A stretch of DNA of 64,000 nt from Bizionia saleffrena (GCF_008086175.1 NZ_VSKM01000002.1:239469-303468), one strand, 5' to 3'; shown: positions 45,870-55,505, counted from the first letter of the stretch. The notes: generated by a model not told the origin, from the letters alone. Numbers and translations: made by a program.

Positions 45870-47720
45870 ATGGTACTATTACTTTTAAAATCTACAGCCT
45901 GTCTAGCCATTTTTATCGTATTCTATACATTGGTTTTAGAAAAAGAAACAATGCACACCTTTAAACGCTTTTATTTATTAGGCGCTTTGGTATTGTCTAT
46001 AGCTATTCCTTTTATAACCTTTACAGAATATCTAACTGTCGAGACCATAGTTCCTGCACTCACCACTACAGGGCTAAAAAATGCAGTGGGATTTCAAGAG
46101 CAAAACACCATAGAATCTATAAACTATATCCCCTATATTCTCTGGATACTCTACGGAGTAGGTGTTTTGGTATTCGGATTAAAGTTTAGTGTCAACTTGT
46201 TTAAAATAAGACAACGTATTGCCAACAACCCAAAACACAAAACAAAACACATTACCAATGTGCTTGTAGAAGATGCCGTTACCCCACACACCTTTTTAAA
46301 TTATATTTTCTTTAATAAAACGACTTTCGAAAACACCGGGATTCCTCAAGAAATAAAATTACACGAAGAAACGCACGCACTACAAAAACACACTATCGAT
46401 ATTTTATGCATTGAGTTGCTTTTAGTCTTCTTTTGGTTTAATCCGTTGTTGTACAGTATTAAAAGAGCCATTAAACTCAATCACGAATTCCTAGCCGATG
46501 CAGGCGTTTTAAAACGCGGCGTCCCCGCATTAACTTATCAAAACTTATTACTCGCATTCTCATCAGGTGCGCATTATAACCCGTTGGCAAATGCCATAAA
46601 CTATTCATTAATCAAAAAACGATTTACAGTTATGAAAACACAAACACCACAACACGCAAAATGGCTAAAAAGCCTTTTAATGCTGCCGTTATTGGGCGGT
46701 TTACTCTTTAGCTTCAGCAGTACCAAAACGATTAAAAAAGAAAGCCTTTTACCCGTGGCGAGTACTGCGCAAATCAATAGTAAGGCAGAAAATAAGGCAA
46801 CAAGCTTAAATGCAAATCAAGAAACTTTAATCACCATAAACGGTATTGCTTGTGACGAATGCCTTTTTAATTTTTCAAAAAAGGCTATCAAAAACATCCT
46901 TATCGGCACAACGACAAACGACAAAATAACGAGTTTTAGAATAAAGTTTTCCGGAAAACCGACAGAGACAGTAAAAAGATCAAGAACAATAAATAAGGTA
47001 GCAAAAGAATATCTAGAAGAGGCAATGATTGGTAAAATGGTACAGATTTTCGATATCAGGGCTGGTAAAAAAGTGTTTCCGCCCGTAATCATCACTATTG
47101 TAGATAAAAATGATCCCAATCACACACCTTCACCAAAAGTAAAAAAAGGAGAACATTCTATTCTTCCACCGCCTGCACCACCGATGCCTCCAAAAGTAAA
47201 AAAAGGCGCGGTTTCTAATATTTCGCCACCGCCACCACCAGCGCATTATAAAACAGGCTTTTTAAAGATTAAGGGAGAAGAGCACTATTTCGTAACCCTT
47301 AACAACAAAACAAAGTACTACAACCGCTGGGGAATAGAAGTGGATGATAAAGGCGATGAAGTAAACGGTTCTCGTCGTGTTTCTGGCGATAAAGTGGTGC
47401 CAGGTCAATACTTAACAAAAATATATAAAAACGATAAGGTAGTGAGTGAATTTAAAAAAACGTGGCGAGACCACAAAATGGATTTTCCTGAGATGCCAAA
47501 ACTAAAATCGCCAGAAGAAAACATAAAAGAAATGGCCGATAAAAACGCCTCTTTTTACTTTAACGGCGCCCCAATAACTGCTGAAAAAGCAATAGAAATT
47601 GTAACAGCACAACGTAATATTAATATGTCGTCGCAAACTAATAACGGGGTATCTGTGGTACATTTATCAAATACAGCGATGACGATTATAAATGGCGAGA
47701 TGATTGAAGACAAAAATTAA
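45870..47720 (+). CDS. BlaR1-like M56 membrane peptidase with extended C-terminal region
   Basis: Integral-membrane zinc peptidase of 616 residues, partner of the BlaI-like repressor. Membrane helices are at about 1-24, 35-52, 86-104, 180-195 and 265-283. The zinc motif HEETH is at 165-169, with the downstream Glu in NHEFLAD (about 205-210). The periplasmic part lacks the penicillin-binding domain of true BlaR1. Instead it has a domain with a Cys pair (IACDECLFNFSKK), a Pro-rich stretch repeating PPPAPP/PPPPP with VKKG units, and a C-terminal region of unknown fold. The signal sensed is unlikely to be a beta-lactam. Confidence 0.85.
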   Translation: MVLLLLKSTACLAIFIVFYTLVLEKETMHTFKRFYLLGALVLSIAIPFITFTEYLTVETIVPALTTTGLKNAVGFQEQNTIESINYIPYILWILYGVGVLVFGLKFSVNLFKIRQRIANNPKHKTKHITNVLVEDAVTPHTFLNYIFFNKTTFENTGIPQEIKLHEETHALQKHTIDILCIELLLVFFWFNPLLYSIKRAIKLNHEFLADAGVLKRGVPALTYQNLLLAFSSGAHYNPLANAINYSLIKKRFTVMKTQTPQHAKWLKSLLMLPLLGGLLFSFSSTKTIKKESLLPVASTAQINSKAENKATSLNANQETLITINGIACDECLFNFSKKAIKNILIGTTTNDKITSFRIKFSGKPTETVKRSRTINKVAKEYLEEAMIGKMVQIFDIRAGKKVFPPVIITIVDKNDPNHTPSPKVKKGEHSILPPPAPPMPPKVKKGAVSNISPPPPPAHYKTGFLKIKGEEHYFVTLNNKTKYYNRWGIEVDDKGDEVNGSRRVSGDKVVPGQYLTKIYKNDKVVSEFKKTWRDHKMDFPEMPKLKSPEENIKEMADKNASFYFNGAPITAEKAIEIVTAQRNINMSSQTNNGVSVVHLSNTAMTIINGEMIEDKN

Positions 47721-47760
47721 ACTACTCAAAAACAGAACCACAGAAGAGGCCTCTATTAAT

Positions 47761-47800
47761 AAACGTCAGTTTAAAGAACAATACTTCAAACTGACGTTTT
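47761..47800. terminator. bidirectional terminator between the M56 and PhnA-like genes
   Basis: AAACGTCAGTTT pairs with AAACTGACGTTT around a 15-nt loop. It serves the converging M56 (plus) and PhnA-like (minus) genes. Confidence 0.8.
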
Positions 47801-47826
47801 ATAATTTAAGGACATTTACAACTCCA

Positions 47827-48405
47827 TTAGAGTTTCTTAACATATTGGGTAATAATTACAATTTGTTGCCCGTCTACTTTTCCTTCAATATATTCGGCAT
47901 TTTCATGATCTAAAGAAATACGTCTCACCGCAGTTCCTTGTTTCGCAACTATACTTGAGCCTTTTACTTTTAAATCTTTAATTAAAACGACAGAATCTCC
48001 TGTTTCTAAAATCACACCATTAACATCGCGGTGTATTATTTTATCAGCGTCATCTTCGCCTTCACCCGTAGCTTGTGCCAATTTTAAAACCTCATCTTCA
48101 AGATACATCATGTCTAATAAATCTTGAGGCCAACCTTCTTTTCGTAATCTTGACAACATTCTCCAAGCCATCGCTTGCACCGGTTGGTGTTCACTCCACA
48201 TACTATCGTTTAAACATCTCCAATGGTTCGCTTCGGTTTGCTCCGGATCTTCAATTTGAGTTAAACAAGTTTTACAAACCGTTAACGAATGTTCTAAACT
48301 TTTATCTTTTATTGGTTCTAGCGTATAGATTTCTAAATGCTCTGTGTTGCCACATAATTCACACTTATTATCTGCTCTTTTACTTAATTCTCTATCTAAA
48401 CTCAT
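47827..48405 (-). CDS. PhnA/YjdM-family zinc-ribbon protein
   Basis: A 192-residue cytoplasmic protein. An N-terminal zinc ribbon (Cys15-x2-Cys18 and Cys44-x2-Cys47) leads to a central helical part and the C-terminal PhnA/YjdM domain (DVNGVILETGDSVVLIKDLK to the end). Despite the name, the family is not shown to act on phosphonates in general, and no phosphonate genes are here. Monocistronic. Confidence 0.87.
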   Translation of the reverse strand: MSLDRELSKRADNKCELCGNTEHLEIYTLEPIKDKSLEHSLTVCKTCLTQIEDPEQTEANHWRCLNDSMWSEHQPVQAMAWRMLSRLRKEGWPQDLLDMMYLEDEVLKLAQATGEGEDDADKIIHRDVNGVILETGDSVVLIKDLKVKGSSIVAKQGTAVRRISLDHENAEYIEGKVDGQQIVIITQYVKKL

Positions 48406-48468
48406 AGTCGTATATTATTGGGTAAAAGTAAGCATATTTATTGAATGGCTACACCTCTAAGCTAGAAG

Positions 48469-48834
48469 CTATAAGCCAAATTCGTGTCGCACTTTTTTAG
48501 TGAGACCCCTTAGTATTAAATCGTAGGAATTATCGATAAGCTCAAATATAAATTGCGGTTGCAAATCGTTGTTATTGAGGGATACCGAATTCCAATGCTT
48601 TTTACTCATATGGTAGCCTGGCGTTATACTCTCGTAGTCTGCTCTTAGCGTTTCGGCATAGTCGGGATTACATTTTAAATTTAAAAAAGGAGCGCCTTTT
48701 TCCCAAGTCTCTAAACTGGTTAACAGAAACATTTTACCCGCAACTTTAAAGACTAAAGTCGACGCATCAAACGGAAAATGCTCCGTAACCTGAGGTTTTT
48801 CTAGACAATAACGTCTAATGTCTTCGATATTCAT
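48469..48834 (-). CDS. MmcQ/YjbR-family protein
   Basis: A 121-residue protein starting MNIEDIRRYCLEKPQVTEHF, with the family segments FKVAGKMFLL and GYHMSKKHWNSVSL. The fold is a CyaY-like double-wing DNA-binding domain in solved relatives; the biological role is not established. Stop lies 63 bp upstream of the PhnA-like start, so the two could share a transcript. Confidence 0.88.
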   Translation of the reverse strand: MNIEDIRRYCLEKPQVTEHFPFDASTLVFKVAGKMFLLTSLETWEKGAPFLNLKCNPDYAETLRADYESITPGYHMSKKHWNSVSLNNNDLQPQFIFELIDNSYDLILRGLTKKVRHEFGL

Positions 48835-48881
48835 AAATAGAAGTTGCTTTTATATTATGTGAGATAGTAAAAAAAATGAAT

Positions 48882-49671
48882 TTATAGTTTTAAAAATTTG
48901 CTGACTTCAACGTCTCCGTTATCATTTGTAAGGCGCAAAAAATAGAGTCCACTTGTTTACGACTCAACATTAATCACTGTCTGGTTCAATTCAGAACTTT
49001 TTAAAGACAGTACGTGTTTCCCTAGATTATTTAATATAGCTATAGTAACATAACCTGAATTTGGGTTCGTGGTAACGAAAAGAGTCTCTTTAACTGGGTT
49101 TGGATACGTAGATACTAAAGGTGTTGCAAACGCTTGTCTAGATAATAACACACTCCCATAAATAGTTTCATCTCCCGATGCATTCGTTACAACTAAAGTT
49201 TTACTCCCGTTAATTTTATCTGTAATAGCATACAAAAAGGGAGAGATAATATCATTTTCAAAAAAAACTGAGAAATGAACATTTTGAAAACTTGAATTCA
49301 CTGCCGCTTCGCAACCACCTAAGGGCAAGGCGTAAGAGTTAAAGGTAAACTGCGACGCTAAGTACGTAATATCGCCGCATAGTCCATCGCAAACAACAGT
49401 TTGTAATTCGGCTGAATCGGTAAAATCGGCACTAATAGTTAATACCTCATAATTTATAGGCAGCACATTCTCCTGTCCGTTAATAATTACATCTTGCAGT
49501 TACAAAAGGACATTCTAAAATGTTTTGATTAAATAACCCTAATGCTACCATCGCACTCCTACCATTACTGTCTTTCGAAAATCCGTTTTACAAGTAAGCA
49601 ATACCAGCGTCCAAATAAATCACGTTTTCGTAATCGTGGACGGCAATAACAAAACATTCTGCAACTTTCAT
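48882..49671 (-). pseudogene. decayed secreted protein with T9SS sorting domain
   Basis: The minus strand encodes a broken secreted protein. A first piece (ATG at 49671) reads MKVAECFVIAVHDYENVIY, then an in-frame TAA, then NGFSKDSNGRSAMVALGLFN. A frame slip near 49500 leads to DVIINGQENVLPINYEV and a long open stretch to 48957. There a TAA splits the T9SS type A sorting domain: YPNPVKETLFVTTNPNSGYV and NVES precede the stop, and SGLYFLRLTNDNGDVEVSKF follows in the same frame, with the natural stop at 48882. The N-terminal part (signal peptide, catalytic domain) is missing. What the intact protein did is unknown. Confidence 0.75.
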
Positions 49672-49985
49672 TTTGTTAAAATGTTCCCTAACGTATTCTC
49701 TTACCCTAAGCCTTACGCCAGTAAAGAACGCAGCAAACAAAGGTATTATACTTTTAAATGACAAAGTTATAATATCTCCAAAACTCTTTTATCGCCACCT
49801 TAGAGTTCTTGGTTTTGCCTACCCAGTAACGCCTTTTTATACTCAATTTCAAGCAACGCACCGCAAGTTTTCGTGTCAAAAATCGCCCCTATTATTTTCC
49901 ATAAAGATGGAATGTTAGGCAGGATAGTATATTAGGGAAGTCGTTAATTAAATGTCTTCCAACAGTAAAACACTACGAATCTCCC
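49672..49985. other. intergenic region without recognisable genes
   Basis: About 314 bp upstream of the decayed T9SS gene and downstream of the cyclase gene. A plus-strand ORF here (49673-49918) has no coding character. A TAACTTTG box occurs on the minus strand near 49765, perhaps a relic promoter of the decayed gene. Confidence 0.4.
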
Positions 49986-50732
49986 CTATTCTATCTTATA
50001 CAAAACAGGTTTACTGGGCGATGCATCGTTTTCAAAAGGGGCTATTTGCAGATTTAAAATATATGCGCCATCAGCAATGGTATTGGGTACATAAATAAAT
50101 TCGGTAATAGTGGCTTCTTTTCTCAATGTCCCGTTATAATCCCAAAAGGCTTTATGCGCTAATAATGCGCCATTATCTTTCTCTTTATCCACGCTTGGTA
50201 AATCGATTAATAAATGCTGTATATTCTTTGTCTTCAGATATTCGGCTGCTTCTTCCGTAAGATATGCCCAATTGGTATTAGAATACTGTCGCGATTTCTT
50301 TTCGATTGTATTCGGCATAGTACGAATCACTATAGCTTGTGGCACTTTTCGTTTTAATAAAAACTGAATTTGTTGCTTCCCAATGACATAATCTTTACCC
50401 TGTAACTCGGGGGCTACGGTAATAAGTTCTGCCACAAAAAAGAACCGTTTTAAACACTTATTAATGCTATATACTTTCTCGGTAATATGGCCAACACATT
50501 CGGTGTGCGTGCCGTGTGCGTGGGGATTGAAATTAATGTTATTAAAATTGACAGAAGCCCCTTTTTTCACACTCGCTACCCATTTGTTCACCACCACAGG
50601 TTTTATTTCTGGAGCATCTACATACCACGCATTCGCATTGCTTTTAGAAGCACGCAGCGGCATAGAAATATCCAGAGGTTTATTTAAATCAACTTTATAC
50701 CTTTTACTATTTACTTGAATTGTTGCCTTCAC
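49986..50732 (-). CDS. cyclase-family metal-dependent hydrolase (kynurenine formamidase-like)
   Basis: A 248-residue protein of the cyclase/KynB fold. The metal-binding motif appears as NPHAHGTHTECVGHI, matching the family pattern HxGTHxD/E. Starts with GTG at 50732, whose first base is the last base of the hemW stop (TAGTG), so translation is probably coupled. Substrate not known; no tryptophan-degradation genes are beside it. Confidence 0.83.
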   Translation of the reverse strand: MKATIQVNSKRYKVDLNKPLDISMPLRASKSNANAWYVDAPEIKPVVVNKWVASVKKGASVNFNNINFNPHAHGTHTECVGHITEKVYSINKCLKRFFFVAELITVAPELQGKDYVIGKQQIQFLLKRKVPQAIVIRTMPNTIEKKSRQYSNTNWAYLTEEAAEYLKTKNIQHLLIDLPSVDKEKDNGALLAHKAFWDYNGTLRKEATITEFIYVPNTIADGAYILNLQIAPFENDASPSKPVLYKIE

Positions 50733-51862
50733 TATATATTAATTTTAAATAAATCTGATGCGATGCCATCGCTTAAAAATTTACCTTTTTTGGTTACTTT
50801 TAATTTCTCATTTTCAATATACAATAATTGTTCTTTTATATGCTTATCACTCTGTTTTAAAAGGTAAGTTTCAAAAGTCGCACCGAAATCTGTTCTGATC
50901 CTCTCTAACGACACACCCCATATGGTGCGGAGTCCCGTCATTACGTACTCATTGTATTTATCGGTTGTACTTAGTGTTTCAACCTCTTGCGGCAATCTGT
51001 CTTCTGTAATTGCCTGAATATATTTGGTGTTATTTTTTATATTCCAACTGCGCTGCTCTCCATTAAAAGAATGTGCCGAAGGCCCAATACCTAAATAGGT
51101 TTTACCTTGCCAATACGCAGAATTATTCCGACTAAAATAGCCCGACTTTCCAAAGTTTGATAATTCATAGTGTTCAAAATCTGCGGCTTCCAGCTTATCG
51201 ATTAAAATAAAAAACTGCTGTTGTGCCATCTCATCATCTACATTTTCGATAACGCCTTTTTTTATAAAAGACGCCAAAGCCGTTTTCGGCTCGACCGTTA
51301 AGGCGTAACTCGAAATATGATTCACACCAAAAGCTAAAGCTTGATCGATATTGGCTTCCCATTGTGCATTGCTTGCGCCCGGAACTCCGTAAATTAAATC
51401 CAACGAAATATTATCGAAATGTTGTGTTGCAAATGTTAAACAATCGCTTGCCTCTTGCGCGTTGTGTGCGCGATTCATCAGTTTTAAATCAGCGGCAAAA
51501 AACGATTGTATACCAATACTTAAACGGTTAATAGGCGTCGCTTTTAGTTCTAAAATCCGTGCCGGTGTTAAATCGTCAGGATTCGCTTCAAGTGTAATCT
51601 CAGGGTTGGGCGCAACGGTATAGTTTTTATAAACGGCTGCAATAATCGCTTCTATTTCGGCATTAGTTAATAACGACGGCGTGCCACCTCCAAAGTAAAT
51701 AGTTTCCACAGGTTTCGAAACCATTTCAGTCTTTCGCATTGCGATTTCATGCATTAAAGCCGCCACCAGTTCACCTTTTTTTTTCAGTGAGGTCGAAAAA
51801 TGAAAATCGCAATAGTGACAGGCTTGTTTGCAAAAAGGAATATGAATATAAATACCCGACAT
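50732..51862 (-). CDS. hemW: radical SAM protein HemW (coproporphyrinogen dehydrogenase-like)
   Basis: A 376-residue radical-SAM protein. The N-terminus MSGIYIHIPFCKQACHYCDF carries the CxxxCxxC cluster motif with the following Asp-Phe typical of HemW rather than HemN. The segments ETIYFGGGTPSLL and EANPDDLTPARI are also conserved. HemW is a heme chaperone in studied cases and does not act as the oxidase. A (GT)10 tract starts 3 bp upstream of the ATG. The downstream cyclase gene overlaps its stop codon. Confidence 0.9.
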   Translation of the reverse strand: MSGIYIHIPFCKQACHYCDFHFSTSLKKKGELVAALMHEIAMRKTEMVSKPVETIYFGGGTPSLLTNAEIEAIIAAVYKNYTVAPNPEITLEANPDDLTPARILELKATPINRLSIGIQSFFAADLKLMNRAHNAQEASDCLTFATQHFDNISLDLIYGVPGASNAQWEANIDQALAFGVNHISSYALTVEPKTALASFIKKGVIENVDDEMAQQQFFILIDKLEAADFEHYELSNFGKSGYFSRNNSAYWQGKTYLGIGPSAHSFNGEQRSWNIKNNTKYIQAITEDRLPQEVETLSTTDKYNEYVMTGLRTIWGVSLERIRTDFGATFETYLLKQSDKHIKEQLLYIENEKLKVTKKGKFLSDGIASDLFKINI

Positions 51863-51864
51863 AA

Positions 51865-51884
51865 GTGTGTGTGTGTGTGTGTGT
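51865..51884. repeat. (GT)10 dinucleotide microsatellite
   Basis: Ten uninterrupted GT units (CA on the sense strand) directly before the hemW start codon, within its 5' leader. Length change by slippage would alter the leader but not the reading frame. Confidence 0.9.
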
Positions 51885-51981
51885 TGTGCTTCAACTGAAG
51901 ATTAATTCTTTAGTGACGCTTTAATGACAGACCAAAACGGACTGTTACTTTTAGTTACTTCTGAGGTTTATCGGCTTAAGA

Positions 51982-52536
51982 CTACTTTTTTACGCGCTTT
52001 TCGTTTTGCTTTACAAAAGCATTCCAACCGCTATAACTTTTACCAATTTCCACACGACCATAATTATAGAAATGACAGACGGCTGCGGCTAAACCATCCA
52101 TAGAATCTAGATTTTTAGGCAACGTTTTTAATCCTAACATACCTTGCAACATTTTCGCCACTTGCTCTTTACTGGCGTTTCCGTTACCGGTAATCGCCAT
52201 CTTTATTTTCTTAGGCGCATACTCGGTAATAGGCACTTCTCGCGATAATCCAGCCGCCATAGCGACCCCTTGAGCGCGACCTAACTTAAGCATACTCTGT
52301 ACGTTTTTACCAAAAAAAGGTGCTTCGATAGCAATTTCATCGGGATGATGGGTATCGATTAACTCAATGGTGCGATCAAAAATAAGCTTTAGTTTTAAAT
52401 AATGGTCGTCGTATTTTTTTAAATCCAATTCGTTAAGCTGAAGGAATTGCATTTTCTTATTTACTACCTTTATAAGTCCGAAACCCATAATAGTAGTTCC
52501 GGGATCGATACCTAAAATAATTTTTTCTTCTACCAT
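51982..52536 (-). CDS. ruvC: Holliday-junction endonuclease RuvC
   Basis: Resolves Holliday junctions in recombination. The 184-residue protein has the four acidic active-site segments of the RNase H fold: ILGIDPGTTIMGFG, EIAIEAPFFGKN, a central conserved QGVAMAAGL region, and NLDSMDGLAAAVCH. Its ATG directly abuts the stop of the upstream barrel-protein gene (TAAATG). Confidence 0.94.
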   Translation of the reverse strand: MVEEKIILGIDPGTTIMGFGLIKVVNKKMQFLQLNELDLKKYDDHYLKLKLIFDRTIELIDTHHPDEIAIEAPFFGKNVQSMLKLGRAQGVAMAAGLSREVPITEYAPKKIKMAITGNGNASKEQVAKMLQGMLGLKTLPKNLDSMDGLAAAVCHFYNYGRVEIGKSYSGWNAFVKQNEKRVKK

Positions 52537-53166
52537 TTAATTACACGTTCTACACCCACTTAATGCGATCGACACACCAACTGTTACTGTTAACAAATCA
52601 CCATTAAACGAGCCATAGCCACTCATTTCTGGATCGAAATCTTTTGCGAAACCCTTAATATAGCTACCATCTAAATACAACGCCAATGTCTCGTCTAGAT
52701 TATAATGACACTCCAAACCGGCCATCGCATTCAAAAAGGATACTTTATTATCGCCATAAACATCCAATGGCTTTACTATTGAATAGCCGGGACCGATATG
52801 GCCTACAACTGCCATTCTAACTGGTAGAAACAGAAGATGCGGTGAGGCATCGTACACAAATTGTGCGTTTATCCGGGTGTAATTCACTTTAAACGCCGGA
52901 CTCTTATCGGCATTTGAAAAGCGGTTGTAACCAAAATCTAGTTTAGCACCCATTTGTGGGGTAAACAGCGTTTGCACCCCTAGATTAATAGTTGGGAAAT
53001 TTATTGAATTGCCTTCAAAATCTGCGACAAAACCGCTTTGCGACGGACTGTTAACGCCAATAGCCAATAGTGCTCTCCATTTACTGGTGTCTTGTTGCGC
53101 GAAAAGTGAGGTTGCACTTATCAAGAACACGATTAAAAAACAATAGGGTGTATTTGAAGTCTTCAT
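52537..53166 (-). CDS. outer-membrane beta-barrel protein of unknown function
   Basis: A 209-residue exported protein with signal peptide CFLIVFLISATSLFAQQ. Alternating polar/hydrophobic strands (LGVQTLFTPQMGAKLDFGYN, INAQFVYDASPHLLFLPVRM) suggest an 8-stranded outer-membrane barrel. The C-terminus ends CRTCN, with two Cys and not the aromatic residue common in BamA substrates. It precedes ruvC with no gap. No specific function recognised. Confidence 0.75.
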   Translation of the reverse strand: MKTSNTPYCFLIVFLISATSLFAQQDTSKWRALLAIGVNSPSQSGFVADFEGNSINFPTINLGVQTLFTPQMGAKLDFGYNRFSNADKSPAFKVNYTRINAQFVYDASPHLLFLPVRMAVVGHIGPGYSIVKPLDVYGDNKVSFLNAMAGLECHYNLDETLALYLDGSYIKGFAKDFDPEMSGYGSFNGDLLTVTVGVSIALSGCRTCN

Positions 53167-53196
53167 TGTATTATTTTTAGTTTATTTTGCACGTAT

Positions 53197-53204
53197 TAAA
53201 TTTG
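53197..53204 (+). promoter_or_regulatory. -7 promoter box TAAATTTG of the flippase-like gene
   Basis: Exact TAnnTTTG match 32 bp upstream of the ATG at 53237. Confidence 0.5.
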
Positions 53205-53236
53205 GCAAATCTTTTAAAATTCCATTTTTAATTGAA

Positions 53237-54202
53237 ATGAATATAACTGCATCTTACAAAACTAATCAATTCTTTTTTGTACTCATTAAATTGAGTTTAG
53301 TACTTGGCGCTTTTTATTTTATTTATTACAAACTAACCCAAAATGAAGCCCTCGATTTGCCTGTTTTTGTAGCGCTTTTAGCTAGTAACCCGCAATTTTC
53401 TACGCTAAACATCGTGTTTCTAATTGTTTTAACGTGCAGCAACTGGGGATTAGAAATAAGAAAGTGGCAAGTGTTAGTCGGCAGTTTATCGAAAATCACT
53501 TTTAAAGCGGCTTCGCAACAAACTTTAGGAGCGTTAACCGCTTCTTTATTAACGCCCAACCGCATTGGCGATTATGGCGCAAAAGCACTATACTACCAGC
53601 CGCAAAATCGCACTAAAATCGTGTTATTAAACCTCTTTGGGAACACGATGCAAATGATAGTCACTCTCGTTTTTGGTGTCATCGGACTTACAACACTCGC
53701 TAAGGATTACAAGCTTCCCCTCAACTTTAAATATCTTATAAATGTAGGACTCGCAGTTCTTGCAAGCCTTATTATACTGTATCGCATGTCTTCGTATAAC
53801 GTTTTTAAAAAGATCGTCAACAAACTATACCCTTTTGTATTGGTGCTAAAACGACTCTCGCCAAAAACGAAACGCGTAACTCTTATAATCTCGGGATTGC
53901 GATACCTAGTGTTTTCATTTCAATTTTATGTTATACTCGCCCTTTTTGGTATTGAAATCCCCTATCTCGAAGCTATGATGCTCATCTCAACACTGTATTT
54001 ATTTTCATCTATTATGCCCTCTATTTTTATTTTTGATGTCCTAATTAAAAGCAGCATTGCGGTGTATCTCTTTGCATTAATTGGTGTTGGCGCACTCCCC
54101 ATTTTATGCACCACAACCCTAATGTGGAGTCTTAATTTTGTGTTACCGAGTTGCCTTGGTAGTTATTTTGTGCTTAAATTTAAACCCGTAAAAACGACAT
54201 AG
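53237..54202 (+). CDS. lysylphosphatidylglycerol-synthase-TM-like (UPF0104) membrane protein
   Basis: A 321-residue inner-membrane protein with about eight helices. The segment SLLTPNRIGDYGAKAL is the conserved loop of the LPG-synthetase/AglD transmembrane family (flippase-like). It lacks any soluble synthase domain. The next gene, a glycosyltransferase, starts 1 bp after its stop, so the two should act together, perhaps in making and flipping a glycolipid. Confidence 0.83.
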   Translation: MNITASYKTNQFFFVLIKLSLVLGAFYFIYYKLTQNEALDLPVFVALLASNPQFSTLNIVFLIVLTCSNWGLEIRKWQVLVGSLSKITFKAASQQTLGALTASLLTPNRIGDYGAKALYYQPQNRTKIVLLNLFGNTMQMIVTLVFGVIGLTTLAKDYKLPLNFKYLINVGLAVLASLIILYRMSSYNVFKKIVNKLYPFVLVLKRLSPKTKRVTLIISGLRYLVFSFQFYVILALFGIEIPYLEAMMLISTLYLFSSIMPSIFIFDVLIKSSIAVYLFALIGVGALPILCTTTLMWSLNFVLPSCLGSYFVLKFKPVKTT

Positions 54203-54203
54203 A

Positions 54204-55331
54204 ATGATGTTACTCCTCTATATGGTTACCGGTTTATATGTGATTTTAATTGCGGGGTTCTGTTACGGTTTTGACAAAATAAAAAGTTTTAACACCTCTG
54301 AAACCATATCTAAAACCCGTTTTTCTATAGTAATTGCCTTTAGAAATGAAGCAAGTAATGTAACAGACTTACTAGACAGTTTAGTTCTGCTGCGCTACCC
54401 GAAAGAACGGTTTGAAATTATTTTTGTTGACGATGCTTCAGAAGATGGTTCGGCACAACTTATCTCTCAATTTTTCGAGAAACAGCCCACATTTCACTAT
54501 TCCATTTTAAATAACGAGCGCATTTCAAATTCACCAAAAAAAGATGCGATTACAACCGCTATCAGCAAAGCAAAAAATGAGTGGATTATTACCACCGACG
54601 CCGATTGTAATGTACCAAACTTATGGCTAAATAGTCTGGATAGCTATATTCAAAATAATGACTGCAATGTTATTGCGGCGCCTGTAGCCTACCACCAAAG
54701 CAACTCCTTTTTAAAACGCTTTCAAGCCCTAGACTTTTTAAGTTTAATGGGCGCAACTGTTGGTGGTTTTGGTATTAATAAGCCTTTTATGTGCAATGGC
54801 GCTAATTTTGCCTACAAAAAAGAGACTTTTTTAAAACTGGAAGGCTTTACAGGAAATAACACTATTGCAAGTGGCGACGATATTTTCTTGCTCGAAAAAG
54901 CTCTGCAAGACACACCAAATGCAGTACAGTATTTAAAGAGTACTAACGCGATTGTGTACACCAAGCCGCAACCCAATTTTATACAGCTAGTACAGCAGCG
55001 TAAGCGCTGGGCGGCAAAAACATCGCAGTATTCTTCTGTGTTTGGAAAGGGGGTAGGTGTTTTAGTCTTAACGATGAACCTGCTGGTACTACTAAGCTTT
55101 ATTTTTGTTTTAAGCGCTATAATCACTTTAAATACAATGCTTATTATTTTTACACTTAAAATAGTTATAGATGGCATTTTATTATTTAAAACGTGTCGCT
55201 TTTTTAAGACGTCATTTTCTACATCCTTTTATATCATTTCAAGTATATTATATCCTTTATTTACCGTTTTAATTGCGTGTTCTACTTTATTTTCTACCTA
55301 TAAATGGAAAGGGCGCCAGTTTAATAAATAA
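54204..55331 (+). CDS. family 2 glycosyltransferase, membrane-anchored
   Basis: A 375-residue GT2 enzyme. One N-terminal helix is followed by the GT-A fold: FSIVIAFRNEASNV (about 43-56), FVDDASEDGS, TTDADCNV (metal-binding DxD) and GDDIFLLEKAL. The acceptor-side QQRKRWAAK motif typical of processive-type GT2 enzymes comes next, and then three or four C-terminal helices (about 285-370). It is in an operon with the flippase-like gene. Sugar and lipid acceptor unknown. Confidence 0.88.
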   Translation: MMLLLYMVTGLYVILIAGFCYGFDKIKSFNTSETISKTRFSIVIAFRNEASNVTDLLDSLVLLRYPKERFEIIFVDDASEDGSAQLISQFFEKQPTFHYSILNNERISNSPKKDAITTAISKAKNEWIITTDADCNVPNLWLNSLDSYIQNNDCNVIAAPVAYHQSNSFLKRFQALDFLSLMGATVGGFGINKPFMCNGANFAYKKETFLKLEGFTGNNTIASGDDIFLLEKALQDTPNAVQYLKSTNAIVYTKPQPNFIQLVQQRKRWAAKTSQYSSVFGKGVGVLVLTMNLLVLLSFIFVLSAIITLNTMLIIFTLKIVIDGILLFKTCRFFKTSFSTSFYIISSILYPLFTVLIACSTLFSTYKWKGRQFNK

Positions 55332-55505
55332 CATTAAGCGAAGTGCAAAGCGTTTCGCAACATTAATAATTTCTATTTTGAGTGCTCATTAAAGCCCACA
55401 ACAAGTACCGTTCCTTTGTGTATAATTCTCTGGTGACTCTTTTTCTAGATAAAGAATATAAGTGTCCCGTAGATTTCGCGATTGGTTGTAAGTTGAACCT
55501 GCACG

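Noticed and set aside
45495..47720. BlaI/M56 pair as a beta-lactam resistance operon
   Set aside because: No penicillin-binding sensor domain and no beta-lactamase gene nearby.
49673..49918. 81-codon plus-strand ORF
   Set aside because: Composition is not protein-like and it lies upstream of the decayed T9SS gene; no promoter or homologue recognised.
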